Shown one piece after another: positions 6,601-6,875 of a DNA stretch of 6,875 nt (positions within the stretch are counted from its first letter, which is position 1; every line of letters starts with the position of its first letter). The stretch comes from Desulfobacteraceae bacterium (GTDB taxonomy: Bacteria; Desulfobacterota; Desulfobacteria; Desulfobacterales; DAOWNP01): NCBI GenBank assembly GCA_030642545.1, contig DAOWNP010000133.1:1-6875 (forward strand). Direction: 5' to 3'. The notes below the pieces were generated by a model, which worked only from the letters and a program-made list of their open reading frames with translations, was not told where the DNA came from and made no database searches. The translations under genes were made by a program, and so were the position numbers.

Positions 6601-6705
6601 ATGAAATGAAAAAAGTCTTATCATAAAGGTATTATCTTTACCCTCAATATTTTTGCTCTTAAAAGTTGCGTGTCTGTACCTGATTTACATAAGATTTTCT
6701 ATTAA
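6601..6705 (+). pseudogene. Broken lipoprotein-like reading frame after the riboswitch
   Basis: ATG 6601 lies ten bases after AGGGA (6586-6590) but meets TGA at codon 3. The same frame then reads on for 31 codons to TAA at 6703-6705. It contains KKSYHKGIIFTLNIFALKSC, which has the basic start, hydrophobic core and LKSC lipobox of a lipoprotein signal peptide. A second ATG at 6606 (MKKVLS, stop at 6624) would join the same core after a one-base shift. This suggests a decayed gene once controlled by the riboswitch, but the fragment is too short to name and could be chance. Confidence 0.25.
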
Positions 6706-6762
6706 TCAAATATATTTTTAAGGTATTGCTTTTCGGGGAACAATAGCTTCTATTATATTTTA

Positions 6763-6789
6763 TTAGGAACGTGGATGAAATAACTTCCA
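6763..6789 (+). repeat. 27-base direct repeat, copy 1
   Basis: It begins TTAGGAACGTGGATGAAA and ends AACTTCCA, and is identical to the copy at 6849-6875. GTGGA (6771-6775) and TCCAC (6786-6790) form an inverted pair around ten bases, so the unit has dyad symmetry. The two copies are 59 bases apart. Related diverged sequence occurs at 1074-1102. The rest of 6706-6875 contains no open frame worth calling on either strand. Confidence 0.85.
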
Positions 6790-6848
6790 CAAACAGGCAC
6801 ATAGATTGGAAAGTTGTTTTGTTCTTGTTCTATGATTATTTGAAACTT

Positions 6849-6875
6849 TTAGGAACGTGGATGAAATAACTTCCA
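6849..6875 (+). repeat. 27-base direct repeat, copy 2 (at window edge)
   Basis: It matches copy 1 (6763-6789) at every base and reaches the last base of the window, so the true repeat or a further array may continue beyond. It may be part of a mobile-element end or an intergenic repeat family; no transposase is visible. Confidence 0.85.

Noticed and set aside
6763..6875. Two 27-base repeats as the start of a CRISPR array
   Set aside because: The 59-base interval is too long for a normal spacer, diverged copies occur elsewhere in the window and no cas gene is present; a dispersed repeat fits better. Sequence beyond 6875 would settle it.

Overview
The window is AT-rich (roughly one third G+C by eye) and comes from a Gram-negative bacterium: it encodes an outer-membrane beta-barrel protein, a periplasm-spanning MCE lipid-transport tunnel and an exported hydrolase. 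Base composition, the class of small barrel protein and the cobalamin riboswitch would fit a sulfate-reducing Desulfobacterota (Desulfobacterales-like) genome. That placement is an inference; no marker gene is present.

Layout. Bases 1-187 are non-coding and carry a heptamer tandem repeat. Bases 188-868 (minus) encode a signal-peptide-bearing outer-membrane beta-barrel protein. Bases 869-1468 are a 600-base divergent intergenic region without a convincing gene, holding diverged copies of a short dispersed repeat. Bases 1469-4826 (plus) form a two-gene operon: a half-length LetA/PqiA-family inner-membrane protein, then, 22 bases downstream, an 898-residue LetB (YebT) homologue with seven MCE domains. 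Bases 4827-5131 hold a possible terminator hairpin and a start-less 34-codon reading frame. Bases 5132-6193 (plus) encode an exported alpha/beta hydrolase of the chlorophyllase/dienelactone-hydrolase type. Bases 6194-6875 hold a cobalamin (B12) riboswitch with its own promoter, an antiterminator/terminator switch, a tiny broken lipoprotein-like reading frame, and two identical 27-base direct repeats, the second running to the window edge.

How the parts work together. The LetA-like protein and LetB very probably form an envelope lipid-trafficking machine: LetA in the inner membrane feeds lipid into a stacked-ring LetB tunnel that crosses the periplasm. The hydrolase is exported and may act on an ester or lipid, but it is separated from letB by 305 bases and a possible terminator, so a functional link is only a suggestion. 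The riboswitch is complete, but no intact gene follows it in the remaining 300 bases. It either controls a gene beyond the window through a long leader or has been orphaned by gene decay and repeat insertion.

The most noteworthy points are the explicit riboswitch switching architecture with no visible target, the half-size LetA paired with a full seven-ring LetB, the in-frame Cys-containing AKTC repeat between rings 4 and 5, and the dispersed 27-base repeat family. No clearly new multi-gene system was found.
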